From: an uncultured Clostridium sp.
GTDB taxonomy: Bacteria > Bacillota > Clostridia > TANB77 > CAG-508
DNA: 62,920 bases
Assembly: GCA_930982035.1 (NCBI GenBank)
Contig: CAKNJL010000005.1
Coordinates: 1 to 62,920, forward strand
Reading direction: 5' to 3'
The translations under genes and the position numbers were made by a program. The first letter of the stretch is position 1; each line of letters starts with the position of its first letter. Shown here one piece after another: positions 9,086 through 19,550 of the stretch. The notes below the pieces were generated by a model. The model did not search any database. It was not told the DNA's origin and was given only the letters and a program-made list of their open reading frames with translations.

Positions 9086-12000
9086 ATGTATTTAAAAAGA
9101 TTAGAGTTACAAGGATTTAAATCATTTGCAGATAAAACAGTATTAGAATTTATGCCAGGAATTACAAGTGTTATAGGACCAAATGGTTCAGGAAAAAGCA
9201 ATATATCAGATGCAATTAGATGGGTTCTAGGAGAGCAAAGTATGAAATCTTTAAGAGGTTCTAAATCTCTTGATATCATCTTTGCAGGAACTCAGAACAG
9301 AAAATCATTAGGATTTGCAGAGGCGTCACTTGTATTTGACAATACAGATGGAAGTCTTCCTATAGAATATTCAGAAGTAACAGTTACAAGAAAGATTTAT
9401 AGAAGTGGAGAAACAGGCTATTACATCAACAAAGTGCCATGTAGGCTAAAAGATGTTTTAGAATTATTTATGGATACAGGAATTGGAAAAGATGGATATT
9501 CTATTATTGGACAAGGGAAGATAGATGAAATTTTAAGTAATAAATCAGAGGATAGAAGACATATTTTTGAAGAGGCAGCAGGTATTGTTAAGTATAGGGT
9601 AAGAAAAGTAGAGAGTGAGAAGAAGTTAGAACACACAAAACTAAATCTTCTTAGAATTAATGATATATTAGCTGAAATCGAGACAAATTTGGATCCTTTA
9701 AAAGTTCAATCTGAAAAGGCTAAAAAATATTTGAATCTAAGAGAAGAATTAAAAAATATAGAAATTGGTTTGTTTTTATATAATATCGAAAAATACAAAA
9801 AAGACCTAGAAGAAATCGTAAGAGATGAAGAGGTATATAAAGAACAATGTAATGAAGAAGAGGGAAGATTAGAAAGAATAAAAGCATTAAAAGAAGAGTT
9901 GAAATCTGAAATTGATAGCATAACAGAATCAATAGAAGAGATGTCAAATTTAGGTTTTGAAAGCAAAAAAGAAATCGAAATGTTGAACTCAGATATTAAT
10001 GTGTCTAATACAAGAATTGAAAATAACAAACAAAACAAGGAAAGATTTGAAAAAGAGATAGAAGAATTATCTGCAAGAATTAATGATTTAGAAGAAGAGA
10101 AAAAACAAAAAGAAGAAAAAAAGGAAAATTTAAAAACTAATAAAGAAAAGTTTGCAAAAGAACTAGAAGAAAAAGAAAAAGAATTAGCTGAAATTACAAA
10201 AAAATTGTCTGGTAAAGAATTAGAAATAGAAGAGCATAAGAAAAAAGTAGAAGAAAACACAGATAAAAAATATGAATTACAGTCAAATATTAGTGAACAA
10301 GATATCAATTATCAAAACTACAAAAAAAGACAAGAACAAATAAAGAATGAAATTGCTGGAAATATCTCTGAATTAGACAATACAAGGATGAAAAAGGAAG
10401 AAATATCAAAAGACTTCTATGAGATTGAAAGTAAAAGAAATAAAATTTTAGCAGATTTAGAAGATGTTAATAAACAAAAGCAAGAGGCAGATAGAAAATT
10501 AAAAGATTATGAAAGTAAAATTAATATGCTTTCAGGAGAAAAGAGAATTAAAGAATCAAAACTAAAATTTTTAATAGAAACAGAAAAAGAAAAAGAAGGA
10601 TATATAAAAAGTGTAAAGTCACTTCTAAAAGACTGTGAAACAATAAAAGAATTAGGAATAGGTATGCATGGTGTTTTGGCAAATATCATAGAAGTTCCAG
10701 AAGAATATCAAACAGCAATAGAGATGTGTTTAGGAAGTAGTCTTCAAAATATAGTAACAGAAAATGAAGAAACAGCAAAAAGATTAATAGAACATTTGAG
10801 AAAAAATAATTTAGGAAGAGCATCATTTTTGCCAATAACTTCAGTAAAAGGTAAAAAAATTGATAGGATAAAAGGAAAAAATAATGGAATTATAGGAATT
10901 GCATCAGACCTAGTTAAATATAACAAAAAATATGAGAATATCATATTAAACTTATTAGGTAGAACTGTTGTTGTACAAGACATGGAAACAGCAATTAGAG
11001 TGGCAAAAGATAATGGATATTCTTTTAGAATAATTACATTAGAAGGTGATGTAATAAATCCGTCAGGAGCAATTACTGGAGGTTCAGTAGCAAAGAAAAC
11101 AGTTAATATTTTAGGAAGAGGCAGAGAAATTGAAAAATTACAAAAAGAAATTAAAAATCTGGAAGAGCAAATACAAAAATTAGAGAAGGAAAAAGAGGAA
11201 TACCAAAATTCTATAGAGGATGTTATAGAAGAATCAGCTCTATTTGAAAAAGAATTACAAGAAATAGAAATCAATTATGCAACAGGAAAAGAAAAAATAA
11301 ATGCTATAGAAGAAAATATCAATAGAGTAGAAACTAGACTAAATAAATTAAAAGAAGAAAGCAAAAAACTAGAAGAACAAAAAGAAGAAAGTCTAAAAAA
11401 TAAAGAGGATTTACAGGAAAAAATAGAAACTATAAATGAAGAAAATGAAAAATCAAAAAAGATAATTACAGAATTTGCAGACTTAAACAAAGATAATCAA
11501 AAATATGTAGACGACTTAAATTTTGATATAACAAATTTGAAAATATCTGTATCATCTTTTGATGAAAGTGAAAGCTCAATAGAAGAGATTCAAGAAAGAA
11601 TCAATTCAGAAATAAATAGTACAAATAAAAGTATTCAAAATAAAAAAATACAAATAGAACAAATTGTAAAAGATAATTCTGATTTGGAAGAATCAATCAA
11701 AGAAACTAAAGAAAAAATAGATAAGATAAAAGAAGAAGTAGAAAACAGTGGGTCTAAAATTGAAGAATTAAAAGAAAAAAGAACACAGAAAAATGAAAAA
11801 CTTGCTAAAGAAGAAGAAGAGATTAATACTAAATTTAAAACAATAGAAGACTTAAAAGCACAGATTGTAAAAGTAGATGTAAAGAAAACTAAGCTAGAAG
11901 AAGACATCAATGAAATAATTAACAAGATGTGGGAAGAATATGAATTAACACCAAATAATGTTGAAGACTATAAAAAGCCAGATAATGTACAATTAACACA

Positions 12001-12637
12001 GAAAAAAGTTAAAGATTTGAGAAATCAAATTAGAGAATTAGGAAGTGTAAATATAGATTCTATAGATGAATATAAAAATCTAAAAGATAGATATGATTTT
12101 ATGTGTGAACAAAGAGTGGATTTAGAAAGCACAATGGCAAAATTAAGAAAAATTATTTCAGATATGACAAGTATTATGAAAGAACAATTTAAAGAAAAAT
12201 TTGAGATGATTAATAAAAATTTTGCAGAAGTGTTTAGAGAACTGTTTGGCGGGGGAAATGCAAGTTTGACATTAGAAGATAAAGAAAATATTTTGGAATG
12301 TGGAATAGAAATAACAGTACAACCTCCAGGAAAAAAATTACAAAATATGATGCTTTTATCGGGTGGAGAAAAGGCATTTACAGCAATAGCTTTATTGTTT
12401 GCTATATTGAAAATTAATCCAGCCCCATTCTGTGTGTTAGATGAGATTGAAGCTGCACTAGATGATGTAAATGTTTATAGATTTGCTGAATATTTGAAGA
12501 AGTTTTCTAAAAATACACAGTTCTTGGTTATTACTCATAGAAAGGGTACTATGGAAGTGGCAGATACAGTTTATGGAATTACCATGGAGGAAAATGGTAT
12601 ATCAAAATTGTTGTCGATGAAATTGAAAAATGAGTGA
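9086..12637 (+). CDS. smc: Chromosome segregation protein SMC
   Basis: Walker A GPNGSGKSNISDAI, hinge, LSGGEKAFTAIALLFAI signature, coiled coils. Confidence 0.97.
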   Translation: MYLKRLELQGFKSFADKTVLEFMPGITSVIGPNGSGKSNISDAIRWVLGEQSMKSLRGSKSLDIIFAGTQNRKSLGFAEASLVFDNTDGSLPIEYSEVTVTRKIYRSGETGYYINKVPCRLKDVLELFMDTGIGKDGYSIIGQGKIDEILSNKSEDRRHIFEEAAGIVKYRVRKVESEKKLEHTKLNLLRINDILAEIETNLDPLKVQSEKAKKYLNLREELKNIEIGLFLYNIEKYKKDLEEIVRDEEVYKEQCNEEEGRLERIKALKEELKSEIDSITESIEEMSNLGFESKKEIEMLNSDINVSNTRIENNKQNKERFEKEIEELSARINDLEEEKKQKEEKKENLKTNKEKFAKELEEKEKELAEITKKLSGKELEIEEHKKKVEENTDKKYELQSNISEQDINYQNYKKRQEQIKNEIAGNISELDNTRMKKEEISKDFYEIESKRNKILADLEDVNKQKQEADRKLKDYESKINMLSGEKRIKESKLKFLIETEKEKEGYIKSVKSLLKDCETIKELGIGMHGVLANIIEVPEEYQTAIEMCLGSSLQNIVTENEETAKRLIEHLRKNNLGRASFLPITSVKGKKIDRIKGKNNGIIGIASDLVKYNKKYENIILNLLGRTVVVQDMETAIRVAKDNGYSFRIITLEGDVINPSGAITGGSVAKKTVNILGRGREIEKLQKEIKNLEEQIQKLEKEKEEYQNSIEDVIEESALFEKELQEIEINYATGKEKINAIEENINRVETRLNKLKEESKKLEEQKEESLKNKEDLQEKIETINEENEKSKKIITEFADLNKDNQKYVDDLNFDITNLKISVSSFDESESSIEEIQERINSEINSTNKSIQNKKIQIEQIVKDNSDLEESIKETKEKIDKIKEEVENSGSKIEELKEKRTQKNEKLAKEEEEINTKFKTIEDLKAQIVKVDVKKTKLEEDINEIINKMWEEYELTPNNVEDYKKPDNVQLTQKKVKDLRNQIRELGSVNIDSIDEYKNLKDRYDFMCEQRVDLESTMAKLRKIISDMTSIMKEQFKEKFEMINKNFAEVFRELFGGGNASLTLEDKENILECGIEITVQPPGKKLQNMMLLSGGEKAFTAIALLFAILKINPAPFCVLDEIEAALDDVNVYRFAEYLKKFSKNTQFLVITHRKGTMEVADTVYGITMEENGISKLLSMKLKNE

Positions 12638-12823
12638 ATTTAATATGTATATTAAAGAATGTAAGTCTAAATATGTTATAAAATTTTTGACTAAAAATTT
12701 TGGATATGCAAATAAAAATGTAATCTGTTTCATTATATGCTGTATTTTATGTAACATGAGATAATTAAATGATAAAAAACAAAACAACTAGTATGTTGTA
12801 AGTAAGGAGAAGAAATAAATACA

Positions 12824-13324
12824 ATGAAAGCTATTTTTTTAGATATTGACGGTGTACTAAATTCGGACGAATACTTTGATAAGGTTAGTAACTTAAATAT
12901 ACAAGGAATAGAACAAGAAATTGACATAGAAAAAATAAAATTATTAAAAAAAGCAATAAATGAAACCGGAGCAAAGGTTGTATTAAGTTCATCATGGAGA
13001 TATACAAAAAAAGCACAACAACTCAAAGAATTATTAGCAAATTATGAGATTTGTGTAGATACAACACCATTTATACAAAATAGAAGAGGTTTAGAAATAA
13101 AGAAGTATTTATTGGAACATAAATGTATAGAAGATTTTGTTATATTAGATGATGAAGTATTTGATTCTTATGATGATGTGTTAATAAAAAAATTAGTAAA
13201 AATATCAAATAAAAATGGTCATAGTCTCGGAGAAGGATTGCAGCCTAAAGATGTAAATGAAATTATAGAAAGATTAGGAAGAAAAAAGGTAAAAAATGAA
13301 ATAGAACAAGAATTAGAAAGATAA
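12824..13324 (+). CDS. HAD-like domain protein (Swiss-army-knife RNA repair-like HAD)
   Basis: MKAIFLDIDGVLNSDEYF, VVLSSSWRYT, FVILDDE. Confidence 0.7.
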   Translation: MKAIFLDIDGVLNSDEYFDKVSNLNIQGIEQEIDIEKIKLLKKAINETGAKVVLSSSWRYTKKAQQLKELLANYEICVDTTPFIQNRRGLEIKKYLLEHKCIEDFVILDDEVFDSYDDVLIKKLVKISNKNGHSLGEGLQPKDVNEIIERLGRKKVKNEIEQELER

Positions 13325-13447
13325 ATTACCATTTAGATTTATGGCGATATGATGTATTGAATTATTATACAATAGAGATAAAACAAAAAAGTAGCATTTT
13401 GTAAATACATCACAAATATAAAAGTGTTAACTACTGTAAGTAAATAG

Positions 13448-14107
13448 TTACAATATAATTTTGCAAAAACCAATTATAATAAGCAAAATACCAGAAATTG
13501 TAGACCAAATATTATCAGGCAATTTATTGAATGAATAAAGTTTTTTTCCACAATAGTTTCCAATATTCAAGAAAAATAATTGAAAAAAACTAATTAATAA
13601 AGGAAACAAAATAGAAAAAGTATTTATCATACTAAAACCAATTCCAATACAAAAGCTATCTAAAGAAAGTGCTAAACCAAGAAAAAGTGCTTCTTTAGAA
13701 TCTATTGTATTGGATTTATCTAAATCCGAAGATGTCGGATTTTTAATAATTTTTATGGTAATACCAAGACATTTAATAAAAAAAGAATATATTTTTTCAG
13801 TATCATTCAAATTTGTATCAGAACTAATTTTACAATCTTTTTTATTATTTCTTAGAGCTTGGAAACACATAAAAAATCCCATAAATATCAAAATAAAACT
13901 TCCCAAGTAATCAATAATAAAATCAGGTAAAAAATATTTCAAAATATTTCCAAAATAAATAGAAATTGTAGAAATAGTAAAAGCAACTAAAAATAAAATA
14001 AATTTTGCAAATAGAGTTATTTTTGTATTTTTTATTCCATATGTAATTCCAATTCCAAGTGAATCTATACTACTAGAAATCGCTAAAAATAAACAGTTAA
14101 GTAGCAT
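13448..14107 (-). CDS. MntP/YtaF family membrane protein (sporulation membrane protein YtaF-like)
   Basis: SSIDSLGIGITYGIK ... LGLALSLDSFCIGIGFSM repeated motif. Confidence 0.75.
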   Translation of the reverse strand: MLLNCLFLAISSSIDSLGIGITYGIKNTKITLFAKFILFLVAFTISTISIYFGNILKYFLPDFIIDYLGSFILIFMGFFMCFQALRNNKKDCKISSDTNLNDTEKIYSFFIKCLGITIKIIKNPTSSDLDKSNTIDSKEALFLGLALSLDSFCIGIGFSMINTFSILFPLLISFFQLFFLNIGNYCGKKLYSFNKLPDNIWSTISGILLIIIGFCKIIL

Positions 14108-14275
14108 TATAACCCCTCCATTAAAGATATGCTAATAACATAATATGAATTACATAATTAAATTGTGTAAAAATATGGACACACCTGAATACAAAATTAG
14201 TAATAAAAATAATTTACATGAATACAATTACAAAGAAAAGGGACAAGATAAGTCCATACAAAGGAGAGGAAGAAT

Positions 14276-16882
14276 ATGTGGGAAACACTTAGAAAAGAAG
14301 AAGTTGAAAGAAAACTTGGCACAAATTACAAAAAGGGATTAACTAATGAGGAGGTTTCAAAAAGGCAAAATCAATATGGCAAAAACGAGTTGGAAAATGG
14401 CAAAAAAGAAGGAATTATTATTAAATTCTTCAAACAATTTAATGATTTTATGATTATCGTTTTAATCATGGCATCTATTGTATCAGCAGGAATATCATGG
14501 TATCAAGGGGAAAATGACTATATTGATTCCATTATAATAATTGCCATCGTAGTACTAAATGCATTAATGGGAGTATTACAAGAAGCAAAAGCTGAAAAAT
14601 CTATAGAAAGTCTAAAAAAGATGACACCACAAATGTCAAAAGTTATAAGAGAAGGAAAAGAAAAAGAGATTGAGTCAGAAGAATTAACAGTAGGAGATAT
14701 TGTCATATTAGAAGCGGGAAATAGTGTACCAGCAGATTGTAGAATTATAGAAAGTTACAACTTAAAGATAGAAGAATCTAGTTTAACAGGAGAGACTCAA
14801 GGAATCGAAAAAGATGGAAATGTGATTTGTAAAAAAGGTATACCATTAGGTGACATTGTAAATATGGCATTTATGGGAAGTACAGTTGTAAATGGACATG
14901 CAAAAGTTGTAGTAACAGACATAGGTATGAATACCAAAGTAGGAAAAATTGCAAATATGATAATAGAAAATGAATCACCAGAGACGCCAATACAGAAAAA
15001 ATTAAATCAAGTAGGAAAAATATTAGGAGTCATTTGTCTAATAATATGTTTAGTAATATTTGTTATAGGAATCATAAAAAAGATACCTCCAATGGAAATG
15101 TTTATGACATCAGTAGGCTTAGCAGTTGCCGCAATACCAGAAGGTTTGCCAGCAATAGTAACAATAATGTTATCAATAGGTGTGACTAAGATGTCAAAAA
15201 GAAATAGTATTATCAGAAAATTACCAGCAGTTGAAACACTAGGAAGCAGTAATGTTATATGTTCTGATAAAACAGGAACATTAACACAAAATAAAATGAA
15301 AGTAGTAGAGATAAAATCAGAAAATCCAAATTTAGCAATGGAACTAGGAGCAATGTGTACAGATAGTAAAATAGAAATAAACAATGGAAAAGTAGAAGTA
15401 GTAGGAGAACCAACAGAAATAGCATTAGTCGAAGTTGCATATAAAAATAGATTAGATAAAAATGAACTATATAAGGCAAAACCTAGAATAAATGAAATTC
15501 CATTTGATTCAAATAGAAAGATGATGACAACAATACATAAATTAGAAAATGGAAAATATAGAGTCATAACAAAAGGAGCACCAGATATATTATTAAATAG
15601 GTGTATAGGAATAAATAAAGAAAAAATATTAAAAGAAAATGAAAAAATGGCAAATAAAGCATTAAGAGTAATTGCAGTTACATATAAAGATATAGATACA
15701 ATTCCAAATAAAATAGAGAGTAGTAGTATAGAAAAGAATTTAAACTTTGTAGGATTAATAGGAATGATAGACCCTCCAAGAGAAGGTGTAAAAGAAGCAG
15801 TTGAGACCTGTAAAAAAGCAGGAATCAAAACAGTAATGATAACAGGAGACCATATTGCAACTGCAAAAGCAATTGCAGAAAAAATAGGAATATTAACCAG
15901 AAAAGACAAAGCAATTACAGGAGCAGAATTAGATGAAATAAATCAAGAAACATTTGAAAAAGAAGTTCAAAATTACACAGTTTTTGCAAGAGTAACACCT
16001 GAACATAAAGTAAGAATAGTAAAAGCATGGCAAAAAAAAGGAGCAGTTGTAGCAATGACAGGAGATGGTGTAAATGACAGCCCAGCACTAAAAAGCGCAG
16101 ATATAGGAATAGCAATGGGAAAAGGAGGAACAGATGTAGCCAAAAATGCATCTGATATGATTTTAGTAGATGATAATTTTGTAACAATTGTTTCAGCAGT
16201 AAAACAAGGAAGAAATATATATGATAATATAAGAAAAGCAATCCATTTTCTAATTGCAACAAATATAGGAGAAATTGTAACTATATTTATGGGATTGGTA
16301 TTAGGACTTAAATCACCATTACTTGCAATACAATTATTATGGATAAATTTAGTAACAGATTCATTACCAGCAATAGCAATAGGCTTAGAACCAGCAGAAA
16401 AAGATATAATGGAAAGAAAACCAGTAGACTCTAAAAAAGGAATATTTGCAGATGGTTTATGGGGCAAAATTATAGTAGAAGGTATTATGATAGGAATGCT
16501 AACATTAATAGCATTTAGTATAGGAAATAAATACTATGGTGTAGAAGTAGGAAGAACAATGGCTTTTATAAGCATGGGACTATTAGAACTTGTCCACAGC
16601 TTTAATATAAAAAGTGAAAAATCTATCTTCAAAACAGGAATATTAGAAAATAAATATCTAATAGGAAGTTTTGTTTTAGGAGTTTTTGTACAAACAATAG
16701 TTGTACTAATACCAGCATTAGCAGAAATATTCAATGTAGTTAATTTGAACTCAACTCAATGGTTAATCACATTAGCTATTTCTATATTACCGATACCAAT
16801 AATCGAATTACAAAAAATTGTAAATGCAAAAAAATGTCCAATTGGGGACGTTTCTGTTTTGGACATTTATAAAAATGTATAG
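14276..16882 (+). CDS. Calcium-translocating P-type ATPase
   Basis: AAIPEGLPAIVTIML, ICSDKTGTLTQNKM, MTGDGVNDSPALKSADIGIAMG. Confidence 0.93.
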   Translation: MWETLRKEEVERKLGTNYKKGLTNEEVSKRQNQYGKNELENGKKEGIIIKFFKQFNDFMIIVLIMASIVSAGISWYQGENDYIDSIIIIAIVVLNALMGVLQEAKAEKSIESLKKMTPQMSKVIREGKEKEIESEELTVGDIVILEAGNSVPADCRIIESYNLKIEESSLTGETQGIEKDGNVICKKGIPLGDIVNMAFMGSTVVNGHAKVVVTDIGMNTKVGKIANMIIENESPETPIQKKLNQVGKILGVICLIICLVIFVIGIIKKIPPMEMFMTSVGLAVAAIPEGLPAIVTIMLSIGVTKMSKRNSIIRKLPAVETLGSSNVICSDKTGTLTQNKMKVVEIKSENPNLAMELGAMCTDSKIEINNGKVEVVGEPTEIALVEVAYKNRLDKNELYKAKPRINEIPFDSNRKMMTTIHKLENGKYRVITKGAPDILLNRCIGINKEKILKENEKMANKALRVIAVTYKDIDTIPNKIESSSIEKNLNFVGLIGMIDPPREGVKEAVETCKKAGIKTVMITGDHIATAKAIAEKIGILTRKDKAITGAELDEINQETFEKEVQNYTVFARVTPEHKVRIVKAWQKKGAVVAMTGDGVNDSPALKSADIGIAMGKGGTDVAKNASDMILVDDNFVTIVSAVKQGRNIYDNIRKAIHFLIATNIGEIVTIFMGLVLGLKSPLLAIQLLWINLVTDSLPAIAIGLEPAEKDIMERKPVDSKKGIFADGLWGKIIVEGIMIGMLTLIAFSIGNKYYGVEVGRTMAFISMGLLELVHSFNIKSEKSIFKTGILENKYLIGSFVLGVFVQTIVVLIPALAEIFNVVNLNSTQWLITLAISILPIPIIELQKIVNAKKCPIGDVSVLDIYKNV
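16832..16868. repeat. GGGGACG palindromic element inside the 3' end of the P-ATPase gene
   Basis: aaatgtccaattggggacgtttctgttttggacattt; close to the arms of the element at 26728-26810. Confidence 0.7.
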
Positions 16883-16966
16883 AATGTATTGAAAAATCAT
16901 GCGAATTGTATTAAGATAAATGTCAGTAGATTGTAGTAATGTCATTTTTCTAAAGGGGGAAACAAG

Positions 16967-17818
16967 ATGAAAAGGGACAACATTATTGGAAAAGAAATTG
17001 TGGTTAAATTTGAAGGAGGAGAATGTGAAAACTATATACCTCGGATAAAAAGAGTGGAGATAATCCGCCGTTGCCCAGAATGGTGGGCTGTTGCAAAATG
17101 CTGGGGAAGAGAAAAAATAAGAGGAACTTGGCAGGATAAATATGTATTAGAAGAACTTTCTAACCCTTTTACCATAGATGGACTAGAAGGATGGAAAACT
17201 TGGCCAGAGCAATCCAAAAAAATTGGTCAAATTTATGGAAAAGGTGAAGATGAAAATGGAAGAGAAATCAAAAGTGCCAGAAGTTTAACAATTGAAGATA
17301 TAAATCAATTGTTAGGAATAACTATTGACTGGGATAAAGGAATTGTCAGAATGGATGATAAGATAGTCTATTTTAATGAAAATTTAGGTCAAGTAGTAAA
17401 TTACTGGCAGAAAAAACTGAAAACAAAAAAGAAACTTGTAAATAACATGTATTCTTTAACAGAAATTACAAAAAGAGAAATAGAGTTGTTAACTACACCT
17501 AAAGATAGATGGGGTAATGACAATTTAAGAGCTAATATTTTAGGCTCTACTTATATGGGGAATTCAGAATTAGGAGTATACATACTCACTAATCAGGAAG
17601 TTATACCAGTTAAGTTATTTTCATTATATGGCAATGAAGAATATTCGGTCAGTGGAAGAATTCGACCAGTTATATTCTTTGAATCCGAAGAACAAAAACC
17701 GTTAGAAGAAGAAGCTAAAGAAATAATGGAACTGATTGAAGAAAAGGTAAAAATAGGTTTACCAGAAAAAGTGAAAAAAGATTTTGCAGATATTATTGAA
17801 ATATTAAAACGTGAATAA
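16967..17818 (+). CDS. Hypothetical protein
   Basis: 283-aa ORF with ggggga RBS-like upstream, followed by a palindromic terminator. Confidence 0.6.
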   Translation: MKRDNIIGKEIVVKFEGGECENYIPRIKRVEIIRRCPEWWAVAKCWGREKIRGTWQDKYVLEELSNPFTIDGLEGWKTWPEQSKKIGQIYGKGEDENGREIKSARSLTIEDINQLLGITIDWDKGIVRMDDKIVYFNENLGQVVNYWQKKLKTKKKLVNNMYSLTEITKREIELLTTPKDRWGNDNLRANILGSTYMGNSELGVYILTNQEVIPVKLFSLYGNEEYSVSGRIRPVIFFESEEQKPLEEEAKEIMELIEEKVKIGLPEKVKKDFADIIEILKRE

Positions 17819-17837
17819 GAATAAGCCACAATACAGA

Positions 17838-17860
17838 ACGCGGTCAAATTTGACCGCGTA
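17838..17860. terminator. Palindrome acgcggtcaaatttgaccgcgt followed by T-rich sequence
   Basis: 22-bp perfect palindrome just after the CDS. Confidence 0.65.
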
Positions 17861-17969
17861 TATTTTTAATGATAGTAGAAATTATTTAGAGTGCATTTTG
17901 TTGGACTTTTGTAATTTTTAATGGTATAAAAATTATGAAAAACATTAAATGAAAAGAAAGAGGGATAAA

Positions 17970-18410
17970 ATGACAGATGAATCAATGCCAATAATTATAT
18001 TTTGTGGAATATGTGGATTGATAGGGATCATATTTTGTATAATAGGGATAGCGTTGTTAAGAAATAGAAAATCAAAAGAAAAAAGATGTACATCAACAGC
18101 ATTTGGAAAAGTAACAGATATAGTTATGCACAGGACTAGAGATATTGATAGCAATGCATATTCAACTAGTTGGTATCCAGTATTTGAATATGAAGTAGGA
18201 GGACTCAAGTTTGTAAAAGAATCACATTATGGAAGTTCTCAATCTAAATATGCAGTAGGGCAAGAAGTAGAAGTTCGCTATAACCCAGAAGATCCTCATG
18301 ATTATTATATCGTAGAAAAATTTATTCCTAAAACATTAGGTACGGCTTTAACAATTTTAGGATTACTTTTTTGTATGGGAGCAATTGTTTTTGCAATAAT
18401 ATTATTATAG
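17970..18410 (+). CDS. DUF3592-like membrane protein
   Basis: Two TM segments flanking FGKVTDIV...WYPVFEYEVGGLKF...YAVGQEVEVRYNPEDPHDYYI. Confidence 0.65.
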   Translation: MTDESMPIIIFCGICGLIGIIFCIIGIALLRNRKSKEKRCTSTAFGKVTDIVMHRTRDIDSNAYSTSWYPVFEYEVGGLKFVKESHYGSSQSKYAVGQEVEVRYNPEDPHDYYIVEKFIPKTLGTALTILGLLFCMGAIVFAIILL

Positions 18411-18585
18411 TGAAATGATTAGATAATAAATGAATTTAAATAGGATACTTGTAATTGTTGCTAAATTTTATTTGGGATAAAGCTAATTATAAAAAAACAA
18501 TAATGTTTTAAGTTTTTGAATATTAAGCTGATAATATTAAGAGAAGAATGGGTTGATTATAAATAAATTGAATAAAAAAGATAAA

Positions 18586-18615
18586 GGATGGGAAACTGAA
18601 TTCAGTTTCCCATCC
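18586..18615. terminator. 30-bp perfect palindrome, probable bidirectional terminator
   Basis: ggatgggaaactgaattcagtttcccatcc. Confidence 0.6.
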
Positions 18616-18625
18616 AAAAGATTTT

Positions 18626-18838
18626 TTAAAGATTTGCAAAATATCCTGCGTTGCAGGAATATTCGCAATATGGGCTAAATTGCCCATTTGTAATTGTCCC
18701 GAATCTGGCAATTGTAAGTTTACCAGAGGGAAGGAGAATGTCAACAGACATACCTCTTATTCTCGAGACTATTTTTCCTATTTTCTTAGTTGTTCCGGCA
18801 AGAAAAACTTCCTTGCCTATAAATTCTACTGGTTGCAT
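18626..18838 (-). CDS. Small hypothetical protein, 70 aa
   Basis: Minus-strand ATG with AAGGAGG RBS about 9 nt upstream; terminator palindrome directly downstream. Confidence 0.6.
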   Translation of the reverse strand: MQPVEFIGKEVFLAGTTKKIGKIVSRIRGMSVDILLPSGKLTIARFGTITNGQFSPYCEYSCNAGYFANL

Positions 18839-19053
18839 AAAGTTAGTCCTCCTTATGATGTATATTTTTTCCTCTCAATTTTGAAAGGTATAATTATATT
18901 GTACCACTTTTTTATCAAAAATACAAATTATGGAAGAAGAAAATTGCAAATTTTTTCATCGGTTTAAGCTCATAATATATGATAACTTGTAATTTTTATA
19001 TAGTACTATCAAATTACAAATCAAAAAATTTTTAATTATAATTAAAAACAAAT

Positions 19054-19184
19054 AATTCGAGCCAGGTCACAAAATATATTTTTATAAATACATTTGAAGA
19101 AAATATCAATTCAAATATATTATAGCAATGAAACATGTCAAATTTTGTCGAAATAAAAATACATTTTGTGACCTGGCCCGAATT
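19054..19184. mobile_element. MITE-like element copy A (GGGCCAGGTCAC terminal inverted repeats)
   Basis: attcgagccaggtcacaaaatatattt ... aaaatacattttgtgacctggcccgaatt; interior matches copy B over about 118 bp. Confidence 0.65.
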
Positions 19185-19202
19185 GTTCAAATTGTTTGTA
19201 AT

Positions 19203-19379
19203 TTAATAAGAATATAAAAGATCTTCAATAACATCAGCAATTTCAGAGACTGAATGATCTGCTTGAATCAAGAAGTTTGGATGTCCTTTAAATTCTCCAT
19301 TATAAATAGAAATAGTAATTTGACCAGTAATATTACCAACAACTCTACTATCCTTATCGTGTAATTTTACAACATTCAC
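19203..19379 (-). CDS. Small hypothetical protein, 58 aa (MNVVKLHDKDSRVVGNITGQITISIYNGEFKGHPNFLIQADHSVSEIADVIEDLLYSY)
   Basis: Manual minus-strand translation; GTG start with GGAGG RBS; below the supplied ORF length cut-off. Confidence 0.6.
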   Translation of the reverse strand: MNVVKLHDKDSRVVGNITGQITISIYNGEFKGHPNFLIQADHSVSEIADVIEDLLYSY

Positions 19380-19550
19380 CTTTTTTCCTCCTTTTCATTG
19401 GTTAACAGTCAACATTATAACAAAACGAAAAAAAGAAAGATGTCGAAACTTGTCATAAAAATAAAAAAATTCAAAAAAATTTAATAAAGTATGGTAAAAT
19501 TAAAAAAATGATATATAATAAAACAAAAAGAAACAAGGAGAAAAAAGCAA

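Noticed and set aside
14145-14342. 65-aa ORF upstream of the P-type ATPase
   Set aside because: Overlaps the ATPase start in another frame; no family similarity
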